Assembly (NCBI GenBank): GCA_031181585.1
Contig: JAPSKP010000004.1
Location: forward strand, 24,565 to 88,564
DNA: 64,000 nucleotides
Direction: 5' to 3'
Source of the DNA: Lysinibacillus sp.
GTDB taxonomy: Bacteria; Bacillota; Bacilli; Bacillales_A; Planococcaceae
In this document: in pieces, positions 25,504 through 34,664 of the stretch
Numbering within the stretch: position 1 is the first letter of the stretch
Layout of the letters: every line of letters begins with the position of its first letter
Program-made: the position numbers and the translations under genes
Notes under the pieces: model-generated
Databases searched by the model: none
Told to the model about the DNA's origin: nothing
Seen by the model: only the letters and a program-made list of their open reading frames with translations

Positions 25504-26448
25504 TTAATGGTGATGTTCTTCATGCTTCATTTGACATAGAAGATCGTGGCTGTCACACGCAATTTCCGTCTCTATTTGAATCGTCACATGGTGAATACCC
25601 TGATGAAGCAGTCGGTGCTTAATTTTTTCCAGTAATGCCGAACTTTCGGCAACGGTCATGGAATCTGCTACAACGACATGTGCATTCATGGCTACATAAT
25701 CGCTTGTAATAGACCAGACATGAATTTCATGTAGATTGATGACTTCGGGCAGGTTTTCAATCTCTGTTCGAATTGCCTGAAGTTCAACGGAAGCAGGCGC
25801 TCCCTCCATCAATACATGAACAGCTGAGCGAGTGATACCAATTCCGCTGCGAAGCACGAGCAGCGCAACAATGACACTTGCCAGAGGGTCTGCCCACTGC
25901 CAGCCGAAAAAGATGATTAAGAGTGCTGCGATGATTGCGCCAATTGAGCCAAGCATGTCACTAATAACGTGGGAAAAGGCACCCCGCATATTTAGGTTTT
26001 CTTCTGTATCACCGCTTTTAAACATGTACACAGCAACGATGATATTTACTAAAAGCCCAATGAAACTGATTATTAGCATTCCCATTGATGCAACTTCCGG
26101 CGGGCTCTGGAAGCGGTAGATCGCCTCATAAAAAATATAGAGAGCGATTAGAATGAGTGTTGCCCCGTTGAATAGGGCAGCTAGAATTTCAAATCGTTTA
26201 TAGCCGAATGTTTTTGCCTGTGAAGTTGCCTTTTCAGCTAGCTTGAAGGCGACAAGAGCAATAGCAAGCGACAGTGCATCACTGAGCATATGACCTGCAT
26301 CGGAAAGAAGCGCGAGACTGTTTGTCAGCAAGCCTCCGATTACTTCAACAATCATAAAGGAAGCAATGATTAAAAAAGAAACAAATAACACTTTTTTATT
26401 AGATGTATGAACATGAGAGTGATCATGCCCATGATGATGGTGACTCAT
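25504..26448 (-). CDS. czcD: Cation diffusion facilitator, Zn/Cd/Co exporter
   Basis: 314 residues. A His-rich N-terminus (HHHHGHDHSHVH), six membrane helices, and the metal site pairs HMLSDA in helix 2 and HVISDM in helix 5 identify a CzcD-type CDF. The cytoplasmic C-terminal domain (EIHVWSIT, HVTIQIE) and a His-rich tail follow. It exports zinc and related divalent cations in exchange for protons or potassium. It lies 13 bases after the ArsR-type repressor gene, in one operon controlled by the palindrome at 26802-26829. Confidence 0.94.
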   Translation of the reverse strand: MSHHHHGHDHSHVHTSNKKVLFVSFLIIASFMIVEVIGGLLTNSLALLSDAGHMLSDALSLAIALVAFKLAEKATSQAKTFGYKRFEILAALFNGATLILIALYIFYEAIYRFQSPPEVASMGMLIISFIGLLVNIIVAVYMFKSGDTEENLNMRGAFSHVISDMLGSIGAIIAALLIIFFGWQWADPLASVIVALLVLRSGIGITRSAVHVLMEGAPASVELQAIRTEIENLPEVINLHEIHVWSITSDYVAMNAHVVVADSMTVAESSALLEKIKHRLLHQGIHHVTIQIETEIACDSHDLLCQMKHEEHHH

Positions 26449-26461
26449 TTATTCCCACTCC

Positions 26462-26782
26462 TTACGTATGTTTAGCGTGCTCGATTGCCTGTTTAAGCAG
26501 GCCCATAACATGCGCGTCATCAGACGTATAATAAAGGGTTGTTCCCTCACGGCGAAACTTGACGAGACGCAAATTTTTTAGAAAACGGAGCTGATGGGAC
26601 ACGGCTGACTGTGTCAAATCGAGCGCTTCTGCAATATCATTGACTGAATGTTCATGCTCGCAGAGAAAATGAAGTATGCGAATGCGCGTCGGATCGCTTA
26701 GCGCTTTAAATGTTTGTGCAGTAATGAATAAAGTTTCCTCATCCAGCCCATGTATTTGGCAGTTGCATGGTTGTTCGTTCAT
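26462..26782 (-). CDS. czrA: ArsR/SmtB family metal-responsive repressor (CzrA-like)
   Basis: 106 residues, winged helix: [14 protein letters not shown], then [23 protein letters not shown] as recognition helix. The C-terminal helix has the alpha-5 metal site D-x-H-x10-H-x2-H (DAH then HAKH), the zinc/cobalt-sensing site of CzrA and SmtB. The CNC near the N-terminus could add a thiolate site but the CadC-type ELCVCDL motif is absent. It represses the operon until zinc binds. First gene of the unit with czcD. Confidence 0.92.
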   Translation of the reverse strand: MNEQPCNCQIHGLDEETLFITAQTFKALSDPTRIRILHFLCEHEHSVNDIAEALDLTQSAVSHQLRFLKNLRLVKFRREGTTLYYTSDDAHVMGLLKQAIEHAKHT

Positions 26783-26801
26783 AAAACCCCTCCGTTACAT
26801 C

Positions 26802-26829
26802 ATATGAATATATGAGTATATGTTCATAT
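26802..26829. promoter_or_regulatory. CzrA/SmtB-type operator palindrome
   Basis: ATATGAATATAT (26802-26813) and ATATGTTCATAT (26818-26829) are inverted repeats with one mismatch around a four-base centre. This is the AT-rich TGAA..TTCA type bound by CzrA/SmtB repressors, placed 20 bases upstream of the repressor start. Confidence 0.85.
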
Positions 26830-26970
26830 ATAGTGTATGCTGTTTGGGAAGATTTTGCAACTGCAAGGTGAAAGAAAATCCAGATAGGGGTTTTTAAAAA
26901 GAAAATAGCATCTCCCCAGGTCCCCTTATATATGGTATACCCGAGATAATGAAGATGCTCACTTAGTTTA

Positions 26971-27699
26971 TTAATGAAGGTGGAACGGAAGAAGGTCAAG
27001 CACCTGGTGAAGTCCGATGTAAAGTAAAATACCATAGAAGAAATAAATCGATATACTTCTATCTTTAATGGCAGTGACAGTAGGCAACAAATCGATCGTT
27101 ACAATATAGAGGAACATGCCAGCCGTAAGTGATAGGGCAATAGGCAGAATAATCGGATCTGTTGCGAAAAACCTTGAAGCAGAGATCGTAGCAACTGCTC
27201 CGGCAATTGTGGATAAACCCAGCAAATAAGAGGCGTATACTGCTTTTCGTCTGTTCCGGGACTTTGTATAAATAATAGAAGATAGCGTCAGCCCGTCCGG
27301 AATTTTATGAAGAAGAACGGCAAACAATATAACAAGCCCGACAGACTTGTCCATATGAAACCCCATGACAATCGATACTCCGTCCAAAAAGGTGTGAAGC
27401 AGCATACCAGCCAATATGACCCTTGTCCGCTGCCCCTTAACGCCATGATTATGGGAAGAAAATAACTGCTGAATAAGAAAAAACAATCCAAAGCCCAAAA
27501 TGATAAAGATCGGACTGCTTTCATGCAGCTCAATCGCTTCCGGCATAATCGCCATTAAGGCAATCGCAAAGAGAAGACCAGCACTCAAAGCCATGAGTGC
27601 ATACGAATCATGCTCCGACCATGAACGCTTTATCAAAATGAGCAGCCCGCCAGCTACATTCGCGGCCGCTGCAAGCAATACATAAAAAAGAATATCCAT
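26971..27699 (-). CDS. ZIP family metal transporter
   Basis: 242 residues, eight predicted membrane helices. The ZIP signatures are HTFLDGVSIVMGF in helix 4 and HKIPDGLTL in helix 5; a His-containing loop (SSHNHG) precedes them. ZIP proteins move zinc or other divalent metals into the cytoplasm. It lies upstream of the czrA-czcD unit on the same strand but behind 190 bases holding the CzrA operator, so it is a separate unit. Direction and metal are inferred from family. Confidence 0.9.
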   Translation of the reverse strand: MDILFYVLLAAAANVAGGLLILIKRSWSEHDSYALMALSAGLLFAIALMAIMPEAIELHESSPIFIILGFGLFFLIQQLFSSHNHGVKGQRTRVILAGMLLHTFLDGVSIVMGFHMDKSVGLVILFAVLLHKIPDGLTLSSIIYTKSRNRRKAVYASYLLGLSTIAGAVATISASRFFATDPIILPIALSLTAGMFLYIVTIDLLPTVTAIKDRSISIYFFYGILLYIGLHQVLDLLPFHLH

Positions 27700-27782
27700 A
27701 AATAACTCCTAAACTTATTTAATAGTAGACTGCTTGCAATTAAGATATGCCTCGGGAAGGGAGAGCATGATTAATGCGTGAT

Positions 27783-27856
27783 TCGCCGGTAAACTAAGGT
27801 TTTTCGCCGGTAAATCTGTCAAAGTCGCCGGTATTTACATAAAAATCGCTGGTAAG
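27783..27856. repeat. Array of four 21-bp-spaced repeats (TCGCCGGTAA)
   Basis: TCGCCGGTAA-type motifs begin at 27783, 27804, 27825 and 27846 (the last has TCGCTGG), each exactly 21 bases apart, with non-conserved 11-base spacers. They sit in the divergent promoter region between the ZIP gene and the zinc-ribbon gene. The plus strand would read as heptapeptides with an AGK core, but there is no start codon and a stop lies just upstream. Confidence 0.9.
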
Positions 27857-27970
27857 AGGACCAATTTCTCCTCGCTCTATAAAATGATCTAAAAGGGCGC
27901 TCATTGTACATAAAAGGATGTCTATAATAAAATAAAGTTATATGTTGTTAAAGAAAAGTGAGTGTTTAAT

Positions 27971-28300
27971 ATGGAAGCAAAAAAAGTAGAGGTGCCGTGC
28001 AGTACATGTGGAGAACCGGTGAAAATTGATTTCAATGAAGCGGAATTTTCCTCCCAGCTGACAATATTGAACGGAAAAAAGAAAGAAAGCCGCACGTTCA
28101 TAAAAAAATGTCCAAACTGCGGACAAATCAATACTGTGACGAGTGATGATAAAAAAGAATGGGGAAAACGAAAAGGGCCAAACGTGAAGACGGTCATGTT
28201 TTCTGGCTTTTTCTCCTGTCTGGTAATGATTATACTATTCGCCCTGTTTGTTTATTTTGCGTTCAAAGGACTGGGCATTGTGGTTGATTGGTTGTTTTAA
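27971..28300 (+). CDS. Zinc-ribbon membrane protein, hypothetical
   Basis: 109 residues from ATG 27971 (a GTG at 27962 is an alternative; the ribosome-binding site is weak). Two CxxC knuckles, CSTCGEP near residue 11 and CPNCGQ near residue 47, form a probable zinc ribbon. A basic linker follows and then one C-terminal membrane helix (about 75-100). So it is a cytoplasmic metal-binding head on a tail anchor. Function unknown; the position beside metal transporters may or may not be meaningful. Confidence 0.75.
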   Translation: MEAKKVEVPCSTCGEPVKIDFNEAEFSSQLTILNGKKKESRTFIKKCPNCGQINTVTSDDKKEWGKRKGPNVKTVMFSGFFSCLVMIILFALFVYFAFKGLGIVVDWLF

Positions 28301-28311
28301 CAGGGAAAGGC

Positions 28312-28341
28312 GTGAGGACATATGACGTGTCCTCACTTTTG
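28312..28341. terminator. Terminator hairpin between convergent genes
   Basis: GTGAGGACA (28312-28320) pairs with TGTCCTCAC (28328-28336), followed by TTTTGCTTTTT on the plus strand. Confidence 0.8.
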
Positions 28342-28345
28342 CTTT

Positions 28346-29236
28346 TTAAAACAGTCCGCATGATCCTAATATGTCTGAGCTCTCCATTAAACTTGCCTCC
28401 GCAATCCCGATTCCTTCCCGCTTCATAAAGGCTTGGACAGCTTGATAGCCGACCGCATAGCCGGCAAACGGTGATAGGCCAACCGGTGCGTAGCCTTGAG
28501 CCTTTGCGATGATATCGCCAAACATATAGCTGCTCACCTCTGCAAATCCCTTCACCTGGATCGCCTCCTTCATCACTTCGATTGAGTAAGCAAGGTCCTC
28601 TTCATCAAAGGAAGTGACCCAGGGGCCTAAGAGCTGTTCACCGAAGAGTGCCTGTGCAAAGGATTCAGCCAGCCCCTCGATTACCAAATAGTCGCCGACG
28701 GTCACATTTCCATGGTCCCAATTAAAATAGGAAAAACGAATATTATGATGAAATTCATGCGCAATAACCGCTGGGAGTCTCGGAATATTGTAGCTATTCG
28801 GACTTATGGCTACCTGGATAAAACCCGGAATACCACCAAACCCACAGTACCCTTTTTGCAAAGATAACTTATCTGAATCCGCAATATAAAGTCCGAATTT
28901 TAGATTATCAGCAGCAATCATCAAGGAATGTTTCGCTATAAAATCTAGACAATGATCAAGTGTGCTTTGGGCTGTTTGCATGGCATGGAATTCTTTTAAA
29001 TTCTCTAACACCTGCAAGCCGGTCACCGTTTCTTGCACACCTAAATAACCAAGCATATTTGTTGCCATTAATACGTCATATCCATTAGGCTCACTTGCTT
29101 TTAGTGGTACATTGATCAACCGCCACATTGCTTCAAAAGGCTTCATCATTTCATATCGAAAATAATCCTCCCTTCCTTTTTCCAAAGAGAACAGTATTTC
29201 ATATTGCTCTATTGTGTTTTCCAGACTGTACTTCAT
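28346..29236 (-). CDS. DUF2268 family putative zinc metalloprotease
   Basis: 296 residues. The zinc motif HEFHH (HExxH type) is near residue 162, with a downstream glutamate in VIEGLAESFAQALFG as probable third ligand; this arrangement and the YCGFGG segment place it in the DUF2268 (YjaZ-like) group. No signal peptide, so it is probably cytoplasmic. Start: GAGGGTTG before ATG. Physiological substrate unknown; the group is widespread in Bacillales and often annotated as a putative Zn-dependent protease. Confidence 0.85.
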   Translation of the reverse strand: MKYSLENTIEQYEILFSLEKGREDYFRYEMMKPFEAMWRLINVPLKASEPNGYDVLMATNMLGYLGVQETVTGLQVLENLKEFHAMQTAQSTLDHCLDFIAKHSLMIAADNLKFGLYIADSDKLSLQKGYCGFGGIPGFIQVAISPNSYNIPRLPAVIAHEFHHNIRFSYFNWDHGNVTVGDYLVIEGLAESFAQALFGEQLLGPWVTSFDEEDLAYSIEVMKEAIQVKGFAEVSSYMFGDIIAKAQGYAPVGLSPFAGYAVGYQAVQAFMKREGIGIAEASLMESSDILGSCGLF

Positions 29237-29350
29237 TAAATCAACCCTCTTTCTATATTATTACTGTAAGTGTTGACGTAACGAGAAGGTCAAGAAGTTT
29301 AGAAAGCTATGATATGGGCGGTTCATCCGCTGTCACAATAAAAATTTCAC

Positions 29351-29381
29351 AAAAAAACCTTTCGGCGATTTAGCCGAAAGG
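29351..29381 (-). terminator. Rho-independent terminator of the DUF402 gene
   Basis: Nine-base perfect stem (29358-29366 with 29373-29381) followed on the minus strand by seven T residues. Confidence 0.9.
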
Positions 29382-29387
29382 GGGAAT

Positions 29388-29927
29388 TTACATATCCTTC
29401 TCCAAAATCTTTTTATGTGGAATACTGAAATCAAGATATTTAAACGTTCCGTTCTGGAGTTCCTTATATATTTTATTAAATTCCGTAAATCCGAAGTCGT
29501 ACATTTCCTTGGTGATTTCACCTGCCTGGAGTGCGTTTTCAATATCATCGAGGTCTTTTTTGATGATTTCGCCGGAAGGAAGCTTAATAAGGTCCAGGTA
29601 GAGATCCTCCATATAAGGAACACCGTCTTCTATTCCGTTATGAGTAGTAATGTCGATATACCACTGAACAATATTTCCTTTCTCATCAAATATCGTCGTG
29701 ATACCGAAGTGCTCGTCATCCGGCAAGTGCTGCAGCCAGGAATAGCCTTCGTGAGCGATACAAAACGTCTTACCCGCATGTGTCGTCCATAAAGGTTCTT
29801 TTATTTTTTTTATTTTTAATAGTGCAACATGACCGGCATAATTTCCGTCATTTATATAGACCATATTAAAATCACGCTCCAGCACCCTTGACCAATCTTC
29901 TCTTGTGATAAAACGTTTATTCACCAT
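29388..29927 (-). CDS. DUF402 domain protein
   Basis: 179 residues from ATG 29927, which follows AAAGGAGC with good spacing; the open frame extends to 29978 without a site. The core WLQHLPDDEHFGITTIFDE then NIVQWYIDI, followed by DLYLDLIKLPSGEI and a C-terminal helical pair, matches DUF402. Some DUF402 proteins (YgaC/Ntdp type) are nucleoside tri- and diphosphatases and others bind RNA. The acidic residues DDE and D-L-Y-L-D fit metal binding. Role here unproven. Confidence 0.82.
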   Translation of the reverse strand: MVNKRFITREDWSRVLERDFNMVYINDGNYAGHVALLKIKKIKEPLWTTHAGKTFCIAHEGYSWLQHLPDDEHFGITTIFDEKGNIVQWYIDITTHNGIEDGVPYMEDLYLDLIKLPSGEIIKKDLDDIENALQAGEITKEMYDFGFTEFNKIYKELQNGTFKYLDFSIPHKKILEKDM

Positions 29928-30271
29928 AACGATAAGCTCCTTTCTTTGAATAATTGTATTATAAAATAGGACATACATAATTTGTAAAAGTATGCAGACT
30001 GCTATCAGCCTGCTGTCGTTAAATTCTTTTACCCAAGTGCTGTAGCGTTCAAGCGGGAAATTGGGAAGGAAGGAAAATTTCCTTTACTGGAATTTAGCAA
30101 TATACCCTGTTACAATCATTATTTTAAAAGAAAAAAATGAAACATTTTCCTAATTCACCCGTACAAACTACTAAAGAGAAATTTAGTTGGCACCCGGGAA
30201 CGGGTTATAATGGAAATTATTTTTAGAAAATTCCTTTAATATGAGAAGATGTACATAAAGGGGGAAAAGGA

Positions 30272-30424
30272 ATGATAGGTATCCTCGGCAGCATTATCTT
30301 AATTGTGCTGTTATTTGATGGACATACTCTGCGAAAGCAGAATACTGAACTGCTTGAGCAGAATAAAGAGATCCTGGAGAGGCTGAAATTTCTCCAAACT
30401 GAGCTGGAGATGAAAAGGGAATAA
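30272..30424 (+). CDS. Small membrane protein with coiled-coil tail (50 aa)
   Basis: ATG follows AAAGGGGGAAAAGG. Residues 1-16 are a membrane helix (ILGSIILIVLLF) and residues 20-50 a strongly helical, charged coiled-coil-like tail (LLEQNKEILERLKFLQTELE). This architecture is frequent among small Bacillus membrane proteins and argues for a real gene. No family name. It is 68 bases upstream of the next gene on the same strand. Confidence 0.7.
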   Translation: MIGILGSIILIVLLFDGHTLRKQNTELLEQNKEILERLKFLQTELEMKRE

Positions 30425-30491
30425 GAAATGTTGGCAATTCGGTAAGGTAAATTATAGTGGATATTTTGTAAGGCAGCGAGGTGACAGGCAA

Positions 30492-31010
30492 GTGAACATC
30501 TATTTGTATACGATTCCCGAACAAGAGACACAGCATACGAGCATACCAGTGTATGATGAAGATAGGCAGACGGCTTTTGTACTTAGGAAAAGTCCGCATC
30601 GTCTATTAAACAGTGTGTTACACCATATGTCCAAGGTAGGAATGCCATACTGCTATATGGCGATTTCTCCAGATGACCGGCCGATTTTTAAGGTTGATTG
30701 CCCGTTTTCGGGAGTGGGCTATACCATTCAATCGATGAATTCCCAGAAAAAGAACAAGATCGAGCAATACCACGTGCAGCTTGTCGAAAAGGTTCAGACA
30801 TTCCGCCTGCAGGGTGACGATTTCCAATTTGAAAAGGATTACACAGGTGCTGGGGTGCTGACGCGAAATGACGAAAAAATTGCTAAAATTGAAAGTGTAG
30901 ACAGCATTCAGGTAAACACGGCGAAACGCATTCGTATCGAAGCGAGAGATGATATCTCGGCCTCCTTGATCGCCGTTCTGTATCAAACATTTATAGAGGA
31001 GCAGGATTGA
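30492..31010 (+). CDS. Hypothetical protein, possibly LURP-one/tubby C-terminal-like
   Basis: 172 residues from GTG 30492 with GAGGTGA upstream. Mostly beta: alternating hydrophobic strands (IYLYTIPE, YMAISPDDRPIFKVDCPFSG, YTIQSMNSQKKNK, YHVQLVEKVQTFRLQGDDFQFEKD) and one C-terminal helix (ISASLIAVLYQTFIEEQ). This strand pattern with a buried final helix resembles LURP-one/tubby-like barrels such as B. subtilis YxjI, but the match is by eye. No signal peptide. Function unknown. Confidence 0.65.
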   Translation: MNIYLYTIPEQETQHTSIPVYDEDRQTAFVLRKSPHRLLNSVLHHMSKVGMPYCYMAISPDDRPIFKVDCPFSGVGYTIQSMNSQKKNKIEQYHVQLVEKVQTFRLQGDDFQFEKDYTGAGVLTRNDEKIAKIESVDSIQVNTAKRIRIEARDDISASLIAVLYQTFIEEQD

Positions 31011-31139
31011 ATTGAATAATGAAAAGCCGCGCTTACATGGGGAATGAAAAAATTTCTCATGTTTTTTTATTTTGCTGTCCCTAATTGTCCTATTATTTTC
31101 GATAGTAATTTCTAGAGAACAATGAAAAGGGGAATGGAC

Positions 31140-31949
31140 ATGGTGTTTGATTACTTGAAGGAATTCGTTATATTCAGGTCAGTTGAAGAAATGGATGAAC
31201 ATATGGGAAGTCATTTGCTGCGTTACAAGGAGCTGCTCACAGAGAGTGAAGTTGCAATTGTAAAAAAAATTGCCTCGCATGCACTTGCCTATCCAGGAGT
31301 GTCCCATCTGAAGGCGGTAACGATTGCGGATAGCTTGCAGATCAGTACCAAAACAGTATACAGGGCAGCGGCAAAGCTAGAGGAGCTGGGAGTAGTAGGC
31401 AGAGTCCCAACGAAAAAACTGAACGGTATCAAAGGAGCGAATATTTATCGTATTCTTCCTTTTGTCCCATCGGACGTGTCCGAACGGGAAAATGCCAGAG
31501 AAACGGACAGTGGCAAAGCTTCCAAGCCGCTGCCAAGAAATCAATCATTTGTTTCTTTAAATCTTTCTCAAACAAGCACTTTACATAATATATATAATAG
31601 ATTGCAAAATGAAAGAGAGAGAAAGATGTCCTGCATGAATGAATATCAACGGACATTATACGAGCTTCTAATGGAGACGCCTATTAAGGACGAGCTGAAG
31701 GACGGATTATATCAGGCAATTGTGGCAAGCTCCATGCCTGATTTCCGTACCTTTGTACAGACGCGTGATGCATTGATCGGTATTATTCAGGATATTCATG
31801 CAGGCAGGCTGACGATTAACACAACACTCCGAGCTGTATTAAAGGGTGCCTTGCAAAAAACTCTGCCTATGGAAGTCTCAATGGAAACAGTGCCTGAGCA
31901 GCCGCGGCGAAAGGTGGAGTTCTATGACTGGCTGACAGAACGGGAGTAA
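31140..31949 (+). CDS. Helix-turn-helix regulator-like protein
   Basis: 269 residues from ATG 31140, seven bases after AAAAGGGG; earlier in-frame ATGs at 31122 and 31134 are poorer. Residues about 30-95 contain a winged HTH (TIADSLQISTKTVYRAAAKLEELGVVGRV), then a Ser-rich linker and a helical C-terminal domain (NEYQRTLYELLMETPI and on). It resembles replication-initiator or plasmid-type HTH regulators in organisation, but no named family is certain. Monocistronic. Confidence 0.72.
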   Translation: MVFDYLKEFVIFRSVEEMDEHMGSHLLRYKELLTESEVAIVKKIASHALAYPGVSHLKAVTIADSLQISTKTVYRAAAKLEELGVVGRVPTKKLNGIKGANIYRILPFVPSDVSERENARETDSGKASKPLPRNQSFVSLNLSQTSTLHNIYNRLQNERERKMSCMNEYQRTLYELLMETPIKDELKDGLYQAIVASSMPDFRTFVQTRDALIGIIQDIHAGRLTINTTLRAVLKGALQKTLPMEVSMETVPEQPRRKVEFYDWLTERE

Positions 31950-32051
31950 AAGCCATTTCCTTTTTGCAGGTAAATGGCTAAAAATACGATTGTCCTCTAA
32001 GCATTTTTTTCAGCTAAACATGAATTTTCAGACGCTCCCTTTTTATTCATT

Positions 32052-32675
32052 CTAATCGAGCAGCCCTGAATCCTTTGCTTTGTTCACCGCCTCAGTGCGG
32101 GATTCGACCTGTAAATACGTAAATATCTTTGTCAGGTAGTTTTCTACTGTACGCTGTGATACACCAAGTTCCGATGCGATGGCCTTGTTTGTGAAGCCCT
32201 GAGCGACAAGCTGGAGGATTCTCCGTTCTTTTTCAGGTAATGTATAACCGTCATCAGTTTTTGTATTTGCTATTTTTCTAGAAATGAAGTTAAGGAATTG
32301 CGCAGGTACAAGGATATCTCCGCGTAGTACGGCGCTAATGGAATGAATAATTTGTTCTTTTGTAGCAGTTTTCGATAGCAAGCCATCCACTTTGCTTGTA
32401 ATGAGCAGATCATAATAGTCTTCAAGTTCATAGCCTGTATAGAGAATCAGACGGGTGTCAGGGGAGAACTCTCGAACTTCTGCTGCGAGCTGAATGCCGT
32501 TAATCGGCTGCATATTTACATCAAGCAAGCAGCAGTCATATGTTTCACGCCGCAGCCGATCTATAGCAAAAAGGGGATTTGTTTCTGCTTCAATCGTCCA
32601 GTGCTCATGATGATCCAGCAGCGCTTTTGTTCCGTTTAATACAACGGGATGGTCGTCTACAATTAAAAGTTTCAT
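32052..32675 (-). CDS. NarL/LuxR family response regulator (ComA-like)
   Basis: 207 residues. The receiver domain has DD at 7-8, phospho-acceptor Asp52 in LLDVNMQP, and TGYELEDYYD; the LuxR-type HTH is near 150-200 (ERRILQLVAQGFTNKAIASELGVSQRTVENYLTKIF). The IVDDHPVV..GTKALL opening and the TGYELEDYY and SKT..KEQI segments match ComA of B. subtilis. It would bind DNA when phosphorylated by the adjacent kinase. It starts one base after the kinase stop codon. Confidence 0.88.
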   Translation of the reverse strand: MKLLIVDDHPVVLNGTKALLDHHEHWTIEAETNPLFAIDRLRRETYDCCLLDVNMQPINGIQLAAEVREFSPDTRLILYTGYELEDYYDLLITSKVDGLLSKTATKEQIIHSISAVLRGDILVPAQFLNFISRKIANTKTDDGYTLPEKERRILQLVAQGFTNKAIASELGVSQRTVENYLTKIFTYLQVESRTEAVNKAKDSGLLD

Positions 32676-34664
32676 TTACTCATTTCCTTCCTCTATATGA
32701 ATGGTGATTCCCAGACCATTTTTTTGCCCTTCATCAATTTGCATCGTTCCGTTAAATGCACGGACTCTTTCATGCATTCCTTTCATTCCCATCTTATCGG
32801 AGGCGGTGAAATCACTCTCATTTAGTCCAACTCCATCATCCTCATAGAGAATCTCAATATGACGAGACTGGACAGTGACAGTGAGGAATACATGCGAGGC
32901 ATGGGCATGCTTCATCGCATTATTTAGCAGTTCCTGTACAATACGATAAATCATGAGGGCATAGGCAGGGTTCTGCACTTTCTCAATATGAAACTGCTCC
33001 TTCAGGATAAAATCAGCTCTTAGCTTTACCTTCCCGCAAAACTTTGTTAGAGCGGATTGTAGTCCAAGAGTGTCGAGCAGCGGTGGATTAAGCATTTCAC
33101 AATATTCGCGGAGCTCGTAAGAAATATCGAGCAGCTGTTCGCGAATATGCGATACTTTAGTTGCGTCAATTAATGCAGCAGGTATGTCCAGCTCCCTTGC
33201 CAGATAAAGCTGCTCCTGGAGGACTGTATCGTGCAATTCTTGGGCAAGGACTGCCTTCTCTTGTTCGACAAACTGCCAAACAAGACGGTTAACCCAAGGA
33301 ATGTCACCGATTTCTCTAGAGGTCTCCTCCATCAGTTCTTCCATTCGCTTCAAGCTACTGAAGAAAGCATCGCTATACATTGTCATCAGTTCCAGCCAAA
33401 TCATCTCCTCGTTGCGGAGCTGGATGCTTTCCTTTTCCGCACCTATGACAAGAAGCAGCTGCTTCGTTGTATACCGGTGCAAGAGAAGTTCATAGCACCC
33501 GCCACGTTTTGTCACCTCAAAGGGACGTAGTGTAATCTGGTCGTGGGGGACTGTCCGCACTGTGACTACGTGGAAATCCAGTTTCCGCTTGATCTCCTCA
33601 ACAATAATGCGCACTAATTCCTCTTCACTGCGGGCAAAGCCCATTTTTTTTAATACTTCATATAAATGCTGTCCAGTTTCGCTATCAGTCATTGGCAAGA
33701 GCTTGCGTTGCCTAAAGTCCAGCTTTTCTTTTATAACAAGCAGGATGTAGATACAGATTACTGCTGCTGAGAATAGCAGCAAGAACTGGCGAGTGGTTAA
33801 GACATCATATAAAAAGAAAGCTAGCCCTCCACAAAACACCAACGCAGAAACAGTAGAGATGCTTCCATAATAGCGCAGACGCGACAGATGATACTGCAGG
33901 CCAAACAAACGCTCTGTGAGCTGTGTAAAAATAAAGCTAAAAGGCAGAAGTGAAAAAAAGATGGCTGCAATTTCTGGTGCTACAAAGGGCCTCTCTATAA
34001 TCAGCTCGGGCAGGACATATAAAAATACATATGGTAAAAACGGCACAATGCAGCTAAAGATCAGAATCCGGATCTGCACTTTTTTTGACTGGGTATAACC
34101 GTAAAGCAAAATCCGGAAAATTGTAAGAACCCCAATCGAGAAGAGTAGTAACGTCATCCAATCTACCAGTGCCTCAAATCTTGGCCAGAATATTGTCATG
34201 AAGCTTGCTGAAAAGATGATGATTGGGAAGCTGTACATAAACAAAAGACTGGATGTATACGGCCATTTCACTGCAATCCGATCAAAGTAGTTCCGCAAGA
34301 AATGTACTAAAATGCTGATACATAGCATCATCGCTGTACTGAAGAGAAGATAGCTGAACGAATCACCACTCGAAGCACCCGCAGAGCTGATATAGGCAAG
34401 ACTGACAGTCAGCAAAAATAGTATAAGCATCGGCAGGAGCTGATTTCCCTTAAAACGTAAGAGATAGAAGGCCGAACAGAGCGTCAGCAGGAAATAAACG
34501 CTCGGCAGTACGAAATGCAAGTAGAAGAAATAGGAGGACTGGCCGGTTGCCCCTTGTCCTTGTATAAAAGTGTAAGCCGCCGATAGTATGTAGAGTCCGA
34601 ATACTAAATAGGTGAAAAGAGACAGGCTGAACCAATATTTTTTTAATAGTTCAAGAGTGCTCAT
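32676..34664 (-). CDS. ComP-like membrane sensor histidine kinase
   Basis: 662 residues from ATG 34664 (GGGAG eight bases before; the frame runs to GTG 34682). About ten membrane helices fill residues 1-325, then a GAF-like linker, a HisKA_3 dimerisation box with His478 (AQELHDTVLQEQL) and a HATPase_c domain (LLNNAMKHAHA, EDDGVGL, GMHERV). Layout is that of ComP, but the extracytoplasmic PDZ-like domain between the first helices is missing (short loop GQGATGQSS). No comQ or comX pheromone genes lie upstream; instead a divergent membrane-protein operon does. Confidence 0.88.
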   Translation of the reverse strand: MSTLELLKKYWFSLSLFTYLVFGLYILSAAYTFIQGQGATGQSSYFFYLHFVLPSVYFLLTLCSAFYLLRFKGNQLLPMLILFLLTVSLAYISSAGASSGDSFSYLLFSTAMMLCISILVHFLRNYFDRIAVKWPYTSSLLFMYSFPIIIFSASFMTIFWPRFEALVDWMTLLLFSIGVLTIFRILLYGYTQSKKVQIRILIFSCIVPFLPYVFLYVLPELIIERPFVAPEIAAIFFSLLPFSFIFTQLTERLFGLQYHLSRLRYYGSISTVSALVFCGGLAFFLYDVLTTRQFLLLFSAAVICIYILLVIKEKLDFRQRKLLPMTDSETGQHLYEVLKKMGFARSEEELVRIIVEEIKRKLDFHVVTVRTVPHDQITLRPFEVTKRGGCYELLLHRYTTKQLLLVIGAEKESIQLRNEEMIWLELMTMYSDAFFSSLKRMEELMEETSREIGDIPWVNRLVWQFVEQEKAVLAQELHDTVLQEQLYLARELDIPAALIDATKVSHIREQLLDISYELREYCEMLNPPLLDTLGLQSALTKFCGKVKLRADFILKEQFHIEKVQNPAYALMIYRIVQELLNNAMKHAHASHVFLTVTVQSRHIEILYEDDGVGLNESDFTASDKMGMKGMHERVRAFNGTMQIDEGQKNGLGITIHIEEGNE

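Noticed and set aside
27783..27856. CRISPR-like array
   Set aside because: The conserved motif is only about 10 bases and the period 21 bases; CRISPR repeats and spacers are each about 25-40 bases. No cas genes nearby.
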